This document shows, in pieces, positions 27,704 through 36,516 of a stretch of 64,000 nt of DNA (the stretch's first letter is position 1; each line of letters begins with the position of its first letter). The position numbers and the translations under genes are program-made. The stretch is from positions 1-64,000 of the forward strand of contig JAHDCC010000004.1 of assembly GCA_020630065.1 (NCBI GenBank). Reading direction: 5' to 3'. The notes under the pieces were generated by a model. That model was given only the letters and a program-made list of their open reading frames with translations, had not been told where the DNA came from and did no database searches. The DNA comes from Acidimicrobiales bacterium (GTDB lineage: Bacteria > Actinomycetota > Acidimicrobiia > Acidimicrobiales > SZUA-35).

Positions 27704-29662
27704 ATGGCAGTTATCGAAGAACCACTCGCCCTTCCATCGGGCACAACAAAGGCCAGGCGACCTCTTGGGGCGTTTAGCCGTCCACGGAATGCCACCGGGC
27801 TCGTCGACTGGTTAACCACCGTCGATCATAAGAAGATCGGAATCATGTACGGCATGGCCGCCATGTTCTTCTTCATTATCGGTGGTGTTGCTGCGCTGTT
27901 GATTCGTCTTCAGCTGGCAGCCCCGAACAGCACTATTCTTTCGGCTGATACATATAACCGAGTATTCACCATGCACGGGACCATCATGGTCTTCCTCGTC
28001 GTGATGCCCATAGGTGCGGCGTTCGCCAACTATCTGCTACCCCTACAGATCGGTGCTCGAGACGTTGCGTTCCCCCGAATCAACGCCTTCAGCTTCTGGG
28101 TATTTCTCGCCGGCGGGTTAATGCTCAACAGCAGCTGGTTCCTGGGTGGCGGCGCTAACGGCGGCTGGTTCAACTACGCCCCTAACAATGGTGCAGCATT
28201 CTCGCCATCGACCGGTATCGACTTCTGGAACCTCGGACTGTTCATCGCCGGTATCGGCTCCCTAAGTGGTGCCGTCAACCTGATCACAACCGTCCTCAAC
28301 ATGCGGGCTCCGGGTATGACATTGATGCGTATGCCTGTCTTTGTGTGGATGACGCTGGTAACCCAGTTCTTGTTACTGTTCGCTATTCCGGTTCTCACCG
28401 CAGCACAGCTTCTGCTTCTGCTAGACCGACAATTCGGCGCTAACTTCTTCAACGTAACCCAAGGTGCAGACCCGCTTCTTTGGCAGCACCTGTTCTGGAT
28501 CTTCGGTCACCCTGAGGTGTACCTGATGATCCTGCCAGCATTCGGTATCGTCTCGGAAGTAATCCCAACGTTCTCCCGTAAACCAATTTTCGGTTACCCA
28601 TTTATGGTGTTCTCTGGAATCGCTATCGGGTTCATGGGTTGGGGCGTATGGGCCCACCACATGTTCGTATCTGGAATCGGGCCACTCTCGGTCACAGCGT
28701 TCTCGGTAGCGACCATGTTTATCGCCGTTCCAACCGGTGTGAAGATTCTGAACTGGCTCGCCACAATGTGGGGCGGCAAGCTCATTCTCAACACCGCTAT
28801 GTTGTTCTCCATCGGCTTGGTAACCCAGTTCACCATCGGTGGTCTCTCCGGTGTAACTCACGCAGTCGCACCTTCGGATACCCAGCAGACTGACACCTAC
28901 TACATCGTTGCGCACTTCCACTACGTACTCTTCGGTGGTGCCCTGTTTGGATTCTTTGCCGGCCTCTACTTCTGGTGGCCGAAGATCTTTGGCTACAAGC
29001 TCAACGAAAAAATTGGTAAGTGGAACTTCTGGGGCATGGTGCTCGGGTTCAACCTCACCTTCGGACCTATGCACATCTTGGGTCTACAAGGTATGGCTCG
29101 ACGTATGCAAACCTACGACGTTTCGATGGGCTTCAACCTCTGGAACCTTGTCTCCACCATCGGTTCGTTCATTCTTGGTGTCACCACCCTGCTTCTGTTC
29201 GTAAACGCATGGAAATCATACTCGGAGTGGAAAGCGGCTGGCCGTCCGAACGTGGGCGCCGACCCATGGGATGCTCGAACCATCGAATGGTCAATCCAGT
29301 CACCGGCTCCTGAACATAACTTTGATGTCACCCCAACCGTCAGCGACTTGGACGACTTCTGGCACCAAAAGTATGCAGAAGATGACGAAGGTAAACTCCG
29401 TCAAGTCGCCACGGGAGACGAACTCGCACAACCAGGCAACGGTGAAGGGGTACATCTTCCAGCACCTTCGTACTGGCCAATCGTGCTCGCCTTCAGCCTT
29501 CCAATCGTTGGCTACGGTCTCATCTACTCACTTTGGTTCTGCATCCCAGGCACATTGCTAACCATCATTTCGATTTATGGCTGGGCTCTTGAACCAGCCG
29601 ACGATCTAGATATCGACGATCACGGTCACGGGCCCGATCAGGAAATGGAGCCAGCGGTATGA
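27704..29662 (+). CDS. ctaD: Cytochrome c oxidase subunit I (aa3-type)
   Basis: Catalytic subunit that reduces O2 and pumps protons. 652 residues with 12 membrane helices and a long hydrophilic C-terminus. The low-spin heme histidine is in FTMHGTIM. GHPEVYLMILP carries the CuB histidine and crosslinked tyrosine; HHMF supplies two CuB ligands and HFHYVLFGG the heme a3 and second heme a ligands. AGGAAG site before ATG 27704. Cotranscribed between ctaC and ctaE, overlapping the latter by four bases. Confidence 0.98.
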   Translation: MAVIEEPLALPSGTTKARRPLGAFSRPRNATGLVDWLTTVDHKKIGIMYGMAAMFFFIIGGVAALLIRLQLAAPNSTILSADTYNRVFTMHGTIMVFLVVMPIGAAFANYLLPLQIGARDVAFPRINAFSFWVFLAGGLMLNSSWFLGGGANGGWFNYAPNNGAAFSPSTGIDFWNLGLFIAGIGSLSGAVNLITTVLNMRAPGMTLMRMPVFVWMTLVTQFLLLFAIPVLTAAQLLLLLDRQFGANFFNVTQGADPLLWQHLFWIFGHPEVYLMILPAFGIVSEVIPTFSRKPIFGYPFMVFSGIAIGFMGWGVWAHHMFVSGIGPLSVTAFSVATMFIAVPTGVKILNWLATMWGGKLILNTAMLFSIGLVTQFTIGGLSGVTHAVAPSDTQQTDTYYIVAHFHYVLFGGALFGFFAGLYFWWPKIFGYKLNEKIGKWNFWGMVLGFNLTFGPMHILGLQGMARRMQTYDVSMGFNLWNLVSTIGSFILGVTTLLLFVNAWKSYSEWKAAGRPNVGADPWDARTIEWSIQSPAPEHNFDVTPTVSDLDDFWHQKYAEDDEGKLRQVATGDELAQPGNGEGVHLPAPSYWPIVLAFSLPIVGYGLIYSLWFCIPGTLLTIISIYGWALEPADDLDIDDHGHGPDQEMEPAV

Positions 29663-30363
29663 CCGCAATACCAGTAGAAGACGCTGTCGAAGTCGCCGAC
29701 GATCACGGCAGCGACCACCACGACGACGGTCATCACACCAGTCTTGGCCTGTCCAATATGAAGCTAGCCATGTGGCTGTTTCTCGGTTCGGAATGTCTCC
29801 TGTTCGGGGCGTTGATTTCGACGTACCTACTGTCGAAGGCCCGCTTCCTTACCGAGGTCCTCGCAGGTAACCCTGAAGTTCTCGGGACCTTACCAGCGAA
29901 CCTGATCGAAGAATTCCAAGCTGAAGGAAGCGTAGAACCGCTGTTCGACATTCCGTTCACGTCAGCTAGTTCATTTATCTTGTTGATGAGCTCGGTGACC
30001 ATGGTTTTCGCCCATCAGGCGATCTCAAAGAACGACCAGCGCAACACCCGGCTTTGGTTAGCTACAACGGCTGCTCTCGGCTCGGTGTTCATTGCCGGTC
30101 AGGTCTACGAATTCACCACCTTCTACAACGAAGGTCTACGCTTCGACGGAAACCTCCTCGGTTCCGCCCTCTACACGCTCACCGGTTTCCACGGGGTGCA
30201 CGTAACGGTCGGCATAATCATGTTGCTGTCGCTTCTCGTCTTAGCTTTCCGAGGGAAACTTAATCAGGACCGAGCAGAAACTCTTGAACTTGTAGGTCTG
30301 TACTGGCACTTTGTCGACGTGGTGTGGGTTCTTATCTTCACCATCGTGTATCTCATTCCATAG
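29659..30363 (+). CDS. ctaE: Cytochrome c oxidase subunit III
   Basis: 234 residues. N-terminal 30 residues are His/Asp-rich (DHGSDHHDDGHH), then five to six membrane helices. GFHGVHVTVGIIML and YWHFVDVVWVLIFT are the conserved subunit III segments. Starts in a four-base overlap (ATGA) with ctaD, indicating translational coupling. Supports proton uptake and stability of the oxidase. Confidence 0.96.
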   Translation: MTAIPVEDAVEVADDHGSDHHDDGHHTSLGLSNMKLAMWLFLGSECLLFGALISTYLLSKARFLTEVLAGNPEVLGTLPANLIEEFQAEGSVEPLFDIPFTSASSFILLMSSVTMVFAHQAISKNDQRNTRLWLATTAALGSVFIAGQVYEFTTFYNEGLRFDGNLLGSALYTLTGFHGVHVTVGIIMLLSLLVLAFRGKLNQDRAETLELVGLYWHFVDVVWVLIFTIVYLIP

Positions 30364-30376
30364 GATTGAACTAACT

Positions 30377-30727
30377 ATGACCGATTCAATAACTCTCGAT
30401 TCGACCGATACTCACGGGCATTCGGATCACGACGATCACGCACATCCAACCGAAAAGCAGTACTGGATTGTGTTTGTGATCCTTGCTGTGATCACCGCAG
30501 TGGAGATCGCCTGGTCTTATATGGGGCTTGAAGGCCCGGCGCTCGTTGTGCCGTTGATCATCATGATGGTCGTAAAGTTCCTAATGATTGCTGGGGTGTT
30601 CATGCACCTTTCGTTTGATAGCAAAATGCCGAACGGGAGAACGTTTTATCTTTGTTTCGGGGCGGCGATGGTTTTAGCGATCCTGGTTTTCCTAGTCGTC
30701 TTAGCCGCCTTCGAATTTCAGATATAA
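30377..30727 (+). CDS. ctaF: Cytochrome c oxidase subunit IV (CtaF/CyoD-like)
   Basis: 116 residues, His/Asp-rich N-terminus (HGHSDHDDHAHP) followed by three membrane helices; MVVKFLMIAGVFMHLSFD is the typical second-third helix segment of prokaryotic subunit IV. ATG 30377 lies 13 bases after the ctaE stop. A small accessory subunit of the caa3-type complex. Confidence 0.9.
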   Translation: MTDSITLDSTDTHGHSDHDDHAHPTEKQYWIVFVILAVITAVEIAWSYMGLEGPALVVPLIIMMVVKFLMIAGVFMHLSFDSKMPNGRTFYLCFGAAMVLAILVFLVVLAAFEFQI

Positions 30728-30770
30728 TCAAGGGTCGTAGCATAGGGCCCTCAACGTTCAGGAATCTACT

Positions 30771-31664
30771 GTGATTGCTCAAGTAACGGTTAACTGGCAA
30801 GCACATATCGAAGTCTGGTTTCTGATCCTAGGTGTGTTAGCTATCGGCACCTATACCGCTAGAGTTTTGGCTCCCAAAGCTGAAGCTGCCGGACTCGACC
30901 CAATCCGCAGATCACAAAAAATCTGGTTCCTGCTCGCCACGTTCTCGATGTGGGTCGTTTCCGATTGGCCGATTCATGACGTGGCTGAAGAATACCTGTA
31001 CTTCGTCCACATGATCCAGCATCTGTTTCTCTCGATGGTGATTCCGGCCATGTTCTTGCTGTCTATGCCTCGATGGTTGTTTGAGTTGGTCTTAACTCCA
31101 AACGGTCGAATCTGGAACGTTCTGGCCATGTTCAGCCGACCAATTGTTGCGGGCGTGATCTTTAACGCGTTAACGCTGCTTCTGCATTGGACCACGATTG
31201 TCGAACTCTCATTTGATAGCGGGGTTGCCCATTTCTTGTTCCACCTGATGGTGTTCAGTTCGGGTCTTTTGATGTGGATGCCGGTCATTGGGCCCGTTGA
31301 ACAGTGGCGACTTCAGCCACTCGCCCAATGTGTCTATTTGTTCATGATGTCGATTGTGCCTACGGTCCCTGGTGGTTGGCTCGTCTTCGCCGAGACAGTC
31401 GTCTACCGCCACTATGACACCGCGGAGCGATTGTGGGGTATCGACGCTCTGGTAGACCAACAAGCCGCCGGGTTGGTTATGAAGCTTGCTGGCGGGTTCT
31501 TCCTGTGGGGTGTCATCGTGGTGATATACGGTCGATGGGCACGAGACGAACAGGTCAAGAACGAAACTAGCCGCCGTAACCGGCACCGCAAACCTACACC
31601 GTTAACGTTCGAACAAGTAGAACAAGAATTTGCTCGAACCTCGGCTCCAACCGAGACAAGTTAA
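30771..31664 (+). CDS. ctaG: Cytochrome c oxidase assembly protein, CtaG (caa3 type)
   Basis: 297 residues, about seven membrane helices. Conserved features of the caa3-type CtaG family: DWPIHDVAEEYLYFVHMIQHLFLSM (positions about 62-86) with several His, LHWTTIVE and a late YRHYD. GTG start 43 bases after ctaF. It assists copper insertion or assembly of the oxidase. The C-terminal 40 residues are basic and cytoplasmic. Last clear gene of the oxidase operon. Confidence 0.92.
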   Translation: MIAQVTVNWQAHIEVWFLILGVLAIGTYTARVLAPKAEAAGLDPIRRSQKIWFLLATFSMWVVSDWPIHDVAEEYLYFVHMIQHLFLSMVIPAMFLLSMPRWLFELVLTPNGRIWNVLAMFSRPIVAGVIFNALTLLLHWTTIVELSFDSGVAHFLFHLMVFSSGLLMWMPVIGPVEQWRLQPLAQCVYLFMMSIVPTVPGGWLVFAETVVYRHYDTAERLWGIDALVDQQAAGLVMKLAGGFFLWGVIVVIYGRWARDEQVKNETSRRNRHRKPTPLTFEQVEQEFARTSAPTETS

Positions 31665-31790
31665 CAACCGGACGGTCGTTGGACACGATGTACGGCCCGG
31701 CAGAATAGCAAAGATGACGCATTCTGTTAGTCTTACACTGTGGGCGCACCTGGTTGGGGTAGCGCCAGGTTGCAATGAGAGGTTGAGTAC

Positions 31791-32465
31791 ATGCGGTCAA
31801 GGCCTGGTTCGGTAGATCTCGCAGCGATGCGGGAGGAATACTCAACGGTTGGTATCAACGAAGCATTGCTGCCGCCCGAACCGTTCACGTTGTGGACCGA
31901 ATGGATGGCGGATGCTGTCGCTGCCGGTATTTCAGAGCCGAACGCGATGGTTATAGCAACGGTAGCTTCCTCAGCGAATTTTAGTAGTCCTCCACAGCCG
32001 TCGAGCCGAACCGTTCTTTGTAAGGGAACCTCTCGGAACGGGTTTGAGTTCTACACCAACTACAGAAGTCGAAAATCCGAAGAGATCAAAGCATCCGGAA
32101 CTATCGCAGCGACGTTTCCGTGGCACGGCCTGCATCGCCAAGTGAATATTGTTGGCCGAGCTGAACAAACCACTTCAGCCGAGTCGGACCAGTACTGGGC
32201 ATCGCGAGAGCGAGGTTCTCAGGTGGGAGCTTGGGCGTCTTCACAAAGCGAGACGATCGAGTCGTACGCCGAGCTTGAGGACCGCTATAACCACTTTGAC
32301 AACATGTATCCGGGGGCTATACCTCGGCCGCCTCACTGGGGTGGATGGAGAATACTGCCAGAATCGATCGAGTTTTGGCAGGGCCGCCTCAATCGGCTAC
32401 ACGACCGTATCTTCTATAAGCAGGTCTCTGTCGGGCAGTGGGAACGCACCCGTCTGTCACCGTGA
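31791..32465 (+). CDS. pdxH: Pyridoxine/pyridoxamine 5'-phosphate oxidase
   Basis: FMN enzyme that makes pyridoxal 5'-phosphate. 224 residues. SRTVLCKGTSRNGFEFYTNYRSRK (about 68-91) holds FMN contacts, FPWHGLHRQVNIVGRAE is the dimer/FMN strand pair, and the C-terminus PPHWGGWRILPESIEFWQGRLNRLHDR (from about 182) is the PNPOx signature. ATG 31791; an internal ATG 31827 would give the shorter usual N-terminus. Confidence 0.95.
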   Translation: MRSRPGSVDLAAMREEYSTVGINEALLPPEPFTLWTEWMADAVAAGISEPNAMVIATVASSANFSSPPQPSSRTVLCKGTSRNGFEFYTNYRSRKSEEIKASGTIAATFPWHGLHRQVNIVGRAEQTTSAESDQYWASRERGSQVGAWASSQSETIESYAELEDRYNHFDNMYPGAIPRPPHWGGWRILPESIEFWQGRLNRLHDRIFYKQVSVGQWERTRLSP

Positions 32466-32481
32466 TCCTCGCCGACTAGGT

Positions 32482-33348
32482 TTACGCTCCGGCTACTTTG
32501 TCTTGAGCTGAGGTGCCCCGGCGGTCAAGAAATCCGCCAACGGCGATGATGACGTTGATGATTACGAAACCGATGGCCAGAATTTCGGCCTTCGGGCGGA
32601 TCAAGTTCTCGACCCAACGCTGAGCATCCTCAACCGGCTTGACCGGTCCTTGCGGGATATTGATTGGATCGGTGCTGAAATATCCGTAGTAGGTGAGATA
32701 GATGCCGACGATAACTACGATGACACCCGAGATCCGGTTGATTTTCGGGAGGTATTGTCGGAACGAGTTGACCAGCCCCTTCTTACCGAACGCCATTAGC
32801 AGGGTTAGTACTGTAGCGAGAAGCCCCATACCGATTCCGTACGACAATAAACTTCCGAACCGTTCAACGAATCCGTCTCCGCTGGTCGCAGTACCCACGG
32901 CAAGAAGAAAGACCGGCAACGTGCAGCTGAGGGATGCTACAGCGTAGGAAACACCGAAGATAAACATGCTGAACACGGTGCGGTTGTCGCCGCCAGCGTC
33001 CAATTTGGGAAGCTTGACTGAGGGCTGAAAACCGAAGACCATGGCAACACCGAGGGCAGCCAATCCGATGCCCATAAACAGAGTTATCCAGGGCAACGCA
33101 GCAGCGATCGAGTCAAAGACTCCGGCAAAAACTATACCGATTAGAGCAAAGACGACTACGAACCCGGCAGAGAGCGATAAGCCGACAACTTGGGCCTGGT
33201 TGAGTGACCGCAACCAGGATTCGTCTTCGTCGCCGTCGTCAACGCCAAGGAAATAGCTGAGATATGCCGGGAATAGGGCGAAACCGCATGGGTTAAAAAG
33301 CCCGACCATACCGAAGGCCAACGCAGCCGGATTAAACAAGGCGTCCAC
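32482..33348 (-). CDS. ccdA: Cytochrome c biogenesis protein CcdA
   Basis: Membrane thiol transporter passing reducing equivalents outward for heme attachment or disulfide control. 288 residues with six to seven membrane segments; redox cysteines in FNPCGFALFP and SLSCTLPVFLL. Follows the TlpA-like gene after two bases. An extended C-terminal part (about 215-288) adds one further membrane helix. Fits the need to mature the cytochrome c domain of CtaC upstream on the other strand. Confidence 0.93.
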   Translation of the reverse strand: MDALFNPAALAFGMVGLFNPCGFALFPAYLSYFLGVDDGDEDESWLRSLNQAQVVGLSLSAGFVVVFALIGIVFAGVFDSIAAALPWITLFMGIGLAALGVAMVFGFQPSVKLPKLDAGGDNRTVFSMFIFGVSYAVASLSCTLPVFLLAVGTATSGDGFVERFGSLLSYGIGMGLLATVLTLLMAFGKKGLVNSFRQYLPKINRISGVIVVIVGIYLTYYGYFSTDPINIPQGPVKPVEDAQRWVENLIRPKAEILAIGFVIINVIIAVGGFLDRRGTSAQDKVAGA

Positions 33349-33350
33349 GA

Positions 33351-33911
33351 TTATGATTCGCTTTCTACGAGATGAGTGTCGATGAGTTCACGTAGCTGTT
33401 CCTCGGTTAGGACTCCGCTGTGAAAGTGTTCCACTGTTCCATCGGCAGAAATGAACGCGGTGGAAGGAAGACTTAATGCATCCAGCTCAGACCAGATCTC
33501 TTGGTTAGGTTGAAACGCTGTCTGAAAGCTGATGTCGGTTTCTTGAACGAAACCTTTCCACGACTGTTCATTGCTGTCATGGTTTATTCCTAGAAAAGTC
33601 ACGACTTGTTTGGTGTCTTGGTGAACGGCTTCGAAGTCGGGAAGTTCTGCCCGGCAAGGAGCACACCAGGATGCGAAGAAGTTGACGACCAGAGGTTCAC
33701 CGTCGAAGGAGGCTAACGTTGCCGTCTCACCTGAGTCAAGGGTGAACTCTTTTGACGCTATCTCTGATGCGGCTGGAGTGTCGTCTCCTCCTCCATCAGT
33801 GGTAACGAGTGCAATAGCGAGCACTGCGAGGGCTATGACGAGGGCCGCGAACGTGAGTTTGGCGGTGGCCGTATTCGACTTTTTGGGCTTTGTTTGGTCG
33901 GAGTCGGTCAT
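33351..33911 (-). CDS. TlpA-like membrane-anchored thioredoxin
   Basis: 186 residues: an N-terminal signal-anchor (about 18-40), a short acidic linker and a thioredoxin fold with active site SWCAPCRAE. The conserved cis-proline lies in SLPSTAF. The protein should face outward and receive electrons from CcdA to keep apocytochrome cysteines reduced. First gene of a two-gene operon with ccdA; divergent from the FMN reductase. Confidence 0.92.
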   Translation of the reverse strand: MTDSDQTKPKKSNTATAKLTFAALVIALAVLAIALVTTDGGGDDTPAASEIASKEFTLDSGETATLASFDGEPLVVNFFASWCAPCRAELPDFEAVHQDTKQVVTFLGINHDSNEQSWKGFVQETDISFQTAFQPNQEIWSELDALSLPSTAFISADGTVEHFHSGVLTEEQLRELIDTHLVESES

Positions 33912-34084
33912 AGGGTCTTTTGGAAATAGAGGGTAAAAGTAAGCTTAAGCCTGGGCGATGCCAGATCGTTGGGGTTAATCTGTTGTTCAGAACGATTGTT
34001 ACGGGGTCGACGGTTAAACCGTTTGGGCCTGTTCATAATTCCAACAGCCTGAAATCTGGCAGCTATATTCTCTTCAGAGAGGGG

Positions 34085-34690
34085 ATGCTGGTGAAGCGAG
34101 TAACAACAATATGTGGCAGCCTGCAGTCGATGTCGGCCAACCAGGCGATGCTCGATGTGGTTTCGTCGTCTTTCGCCCACACCGGTGGCTATGAGGTGGT
34201 TTCAGCCACAGGATTGGGTGACATCCCGGCTCTTAATCCCGAGCGCCAAGCGGTCATCCCAGCTGAGGTGTCGAACCTGCGAACTCTGCTAGGTTCAAGT
34301 GACGCGGTGGTGATTGCATCGCCTGAATATGCTGGCGGTATCGCAGGCGGGTTAAAGAACTGTCTGGATTGGATTGTCGGCTCAGGCGAGTTCTATCAGA
34401 AACCGGTCGCCTTAATGTCAGCTGGAACATCTGGGGGGCCGATTGCGCTAAGTCAGATGGCTCGAACGTTGACCTGGCACGGTGCGTACGTGGTTTCTTT
34501 GCTAGGGATGATGGGCCCGAAGTCGAAATCTGACGACAATGGTGTGATCGTCGATGAAGAGAGTATCTCTCAGATCAAGAGTGTGGCAGCTTTGTTAGAT
34601 AACGTTCTTTCGATGGACCGGTCTGAGGTGGTCCATATTGCTCGAGAAATTGCTGAACAAGTCGGGTACGACCCGAATCGGATTATCTAG
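34085..34690 (+). CDS. NADPH-dependent FMN reductase family protein
   Basis: 201 residues, flavodoxin-like fold. GSLQSMSANQAML is the phosphate-binding loop, SPEYAGGIAGGLKNCLDWI (about 79-97) the family signature. ATG 34085 follows AGAGAGGGG; a GTG two codons later is possible. Likely reduces FMN, quinones or azo compounds in the cytoplasm. Exact substrate unknown. Confidence 0.9.
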   Translation: MLVKRVTTICGSLQSMSANQAMLDVVSSSFAHTGGYEVVSATGLGDIPALNPERQAVIPAEVSNLRTLLGSSDAVVIASPEYAGGIAGGLKNCLDWIVGSGEFYQKPVALMSAGTSGGPIALSQMARTLTWHGAYVVSLLGMMGPKSKSDDNGVIVDEESISQIKSVAALLDNVLSMDRSEVVHIAREIAEQVGYDPNRII

Positions 34691-34729
34691 CCCGAACGCC
34701 TAGCACTCCTACGCCACTGTTGACGAAAG

Positions 34730-34778
34730 CTAGCTGACCTAGTTACGCCTGGGGAAAGCGTTTGACTAGGCCAGCTAG
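34730..34778. terminator. Convergent inverted-repeat terminator
   Basis: CTAGCTGACCTAGT at 34730-34743 pairs with ACTAGGCCAGCTAG at 34765-34778, 13 of 14 positions, loop of 21 bases. It sits between the FMN reductase and the end of the whiB7-like gene. Confidence 0.55.
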
Positions 34779-34856
34779 GTGACGTCTAGGAGGCGAGCCG
34801 ACCCGACAACAGTACGGGAACGAAGCGGGTTAATCTCGACCTACCCGTTAGGCCCA

Positions 34857-35255
34857 TTAGGCAATCAGTTTTTGAAGGTGGGCGGGAATAGGTACCTGTG
34901 GCAGTTCATCTTCTGGACGGGCGACCTTTGGTGGCCGGCCTCGTCGGCGTTTAACCGCTACAATCTGGCCTTTGTTGAACAGCTGCCCACCCCAAACGCC
35001 GGCGGCTTCTCCCCGTTCGAGCGCTCCCTCAAGGCAGGGGGCGACTACTTCACAAGAAGCGCAGATTAGCTTGGCTGCTGCCAGATCAGCGTTTTCGTCG
35101 CTAAAGAAGATTCGGGCTGCATCTTCGGCTGTGCTGCATCGTGCCAGATCCCGCCAGGATGCAGCATCGACCGAATGGTTAGCAGTTGTCTTGTTGAACA
35201 ACGCCGTTGATTCGTCGGTTACCAGTGCAACTGTTGGGATTTCGGTAATGGTCAT
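34857..35255 (-). CDS. WhiB7-like iron-sulfur transcriptional regulator
   Basis: 132 residues from ATG 35255 (GGAG six bases upstream). WhiB core: an early cysteine in LARCSTAED, then ICASCEVVAPC for a four-cysteine [4Fe-4S] site, followed by the GVWGG turn. The tail carries an AT-hook RRRGRPPK after QIVAVK. The combination of GVWGGQL with a following RGRP AT-hook is typical of WhiB7, which binds SigA and activates antibiotic-resistance genes. A further C-terminal tail PIPAHLQKLIA is additional. The gene has a long leader with attenuator-like structure (see 35304-35601). Assigned as WhiB7-like, not certainly the orthologue. Confidence 0.85.
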   Translation of the reverse strand: MTITEIPTVALVTDESTALFNKTTANHSVDAASWRDLARCSTAEDAARIFFSDENADLAAAKLICASCEVVAPCLEGALERGEAAGVWGGQLFNKGQIVAVKRRRGRPPKVARPEDELPQVPIPAHLQKLIA

Positions 35256-35303
35256 AACTATCTCCACTCAGTGGTGGTTGGTTGGTTTACAAAAGAAAGG
35301 GGG

Positions 35304-35335
35304 AAAAGCAGAAAAGCCGCTGGGATTTCCCAGCG
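35304..35335 (-). terminator. Intrinsic terminator inside the whiB7-like leader
   Basis: Minus strand: CGCTGGG-AAAT-CCCAGCG (35335-35318), a perfect 7-bp GC-rich stem, followed by GCTTTTCTGCTTTT. It ends about 50 bases before the whiB start, so read-through is needed for expression. Confidence 0.8.
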
Positions 35336-35348
35336 ACTCGGATAGATC

Positions 35349-35375
35349 AGATCTGATTTTGTCTAATTCAGATCT
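35349..35375 (-). promoter_or_regulatory. Alternative leader stem overlapping a upstream-frame stop codon
   Basis: AGATCTGA and TCAGATCT are perfect complements (8 bp, 11-base loop) just upstream of the terminator. The TGA of the 77-codon upstream frame lies in the 5' arm. A ribosome at that stop would melt this stem. Confidence 0.65.
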
Positions 35376-35601
35376 TGGACCTTCGGTGCTGGTTGCGATA
35401 GCCATACATACGGCTGGTTTTCACTACCACAGGTGCAGGCTTGGCTTCTGTTGGCCACGCACAAATATGCTTTGCGGTGGTAAACACGTTGCCTAAAGCA
35501 GACACGAGTGAAGCGGAAACCGATGCATGGGAGTTGACTGAAAACAGGTCGACTATCGATTGTCGGATGGATCGTAGTTTTTCAGATGAACGTAGCTTCA
35601 T
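35368..35601 (-). CDS. Putative leader peptide/small protein upstream of the whiB7-like gene
   Basis: 77 codons from ATG 35601, preceded by GAAGGAACTAAGGCT. The peptide is basic and ends RMYGYRNQHRRSKI at a TGA lying within the 5' arm of the leader stem. No homologue recognised. Shorter versions starting at the internal ATG 35409 (13 codons), or a different frame from ATG 35405 (about 45 codons, ending 12 bases before the whiB start), are equally possible. Known WhiB7 genes are controlled by a translated upstream frame; this is the basis for calling it. Confidence 0.4.
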   Translation of the reverse strand: MKLRSSEKLRSIRQSIVDLFSVNSHASVSASLVSALGNVFTTAKHICAWPTEAKPAPVVVKTSRMYGYRNQHRRSKI

Positions 35602-35757
35602 AGCCTTAGTTCCTTCGACCTGCGAATGGTTGGACTTTAATCTTGGGTACGCACTGAGCATACCGCTTCTCGCCAAACAACTACGAATTTTGGTTTCTGT
35701 CAAGTGAATTTAAGCTGAGGTGCTAAAAATCTTGACTCTTTCACATAGTCTCGTCGT

Positions 35758-36516
35758 ATGGGCGCATCGAGTTTCAACGCACTAACCCCACCCTCTGGAC
35801 AGGGTCGGATTTTTAATGTGGACAAGAAAAGTCGTATCCAAGACACCACTGTTGATGGGAGAATTCGGCTAGACGCCATCGCTCGAATAGTTTCCGACGT
35901 GTCCGAAGACGACTTGGTCGATTTGGGTTGTCCAAACACGAGATGGTGGATGGCAAGAAAAATTATTGTCGAAGTCTCGGATACGAGTTTTGGTCAACAT
36001 CAATTTTCTTGCCGGACTTGGGCTGGGGGAATGGCACGGGTAGCTGCTGAGCGGAGAGTTTCGCTGAAATCAGACAGCGGTGCGAGCTATGAGTCGGCTG
36101 TTACCTGGATCTCCATTGACCCTGAAACCACTCGGCCTGCCCCGTTACCGAAATGGTTCGCTGACGAGTACTCCTCGGCGTGTGCCGGGCGTAAAGCGTC
36201 GATACGTATGACTCACAGCCCGGTCGCAGGCGAGGCTGACAATGTGGTGTGGCCGCTACGAAGGGTAGATTTTGACCAACACGGCCACGTTAACAATGGT
36301 GCGTATTGGCCGGTGATTGAGGAGATGATCGCCGATTATGGCTTTGACCGGTCAAAGCCGTATCGAATCGAAATCGAGTTTCGGTTGGGGGTTCCGGTCG
36401 CTCCAACGGTCGACCTTCGAGTCCATCGATACCCGTCTGGTCTAACTATCTGGTGGGTCGTAGATGGTGATGTTGCGGCGTCAGCGACCGTCGACCATCT
36501 GCCAGATCAGGTTTAA
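35758..36516 (+). CDS. Acyl-ACP thioesterase-like double hotdog protein
   Basis: 252 residues with two hotdog halves. FNVDKKSRIQDTTVDGRIRLDAIARI near the N-terminus (positions about 19-44) and the second-half motif VDFDQHGHVNNGAYWPVIEE match acyl-ACP thioesterases of the FatA type, with Asp, His and Asn of the active site in DQHGHVNN. Releases fatty acids from ACP in the cytoplasm by family knowledge; could also act on CoA esters. Its stop overlaps the end of orn by four bases, convergent. Confidence 0.85.
   Translation: MGASSFNALTPPSGQGRIFNVDKKSRIQDTTVDGRIRLDAIARIVSDVSEDDLVDLGCPNTRWWMARKIIVEVSDTSFGQHQFSCRTWAGGMARVAAERRVSLKSDSGASYESAVTWISIDPETTRPAPLPKWFADEYSSACAGRKASIRMTHSPVAGEADNVVWPLRRVDFDQHGHVNNGAYWPVIEEMIADYGFDRSKPYRIEIEFRLGVPVAPTVDLRVHRYPSGLTIWWVVDGDVAASATVDHLPDQV

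Noticed and set aside
28421-29074. Leftward frame of 217 codons opposite ctaD
   Set aside because: Antisense to a highly conserved gene; His/Glu/Asp-rich artefact composition.
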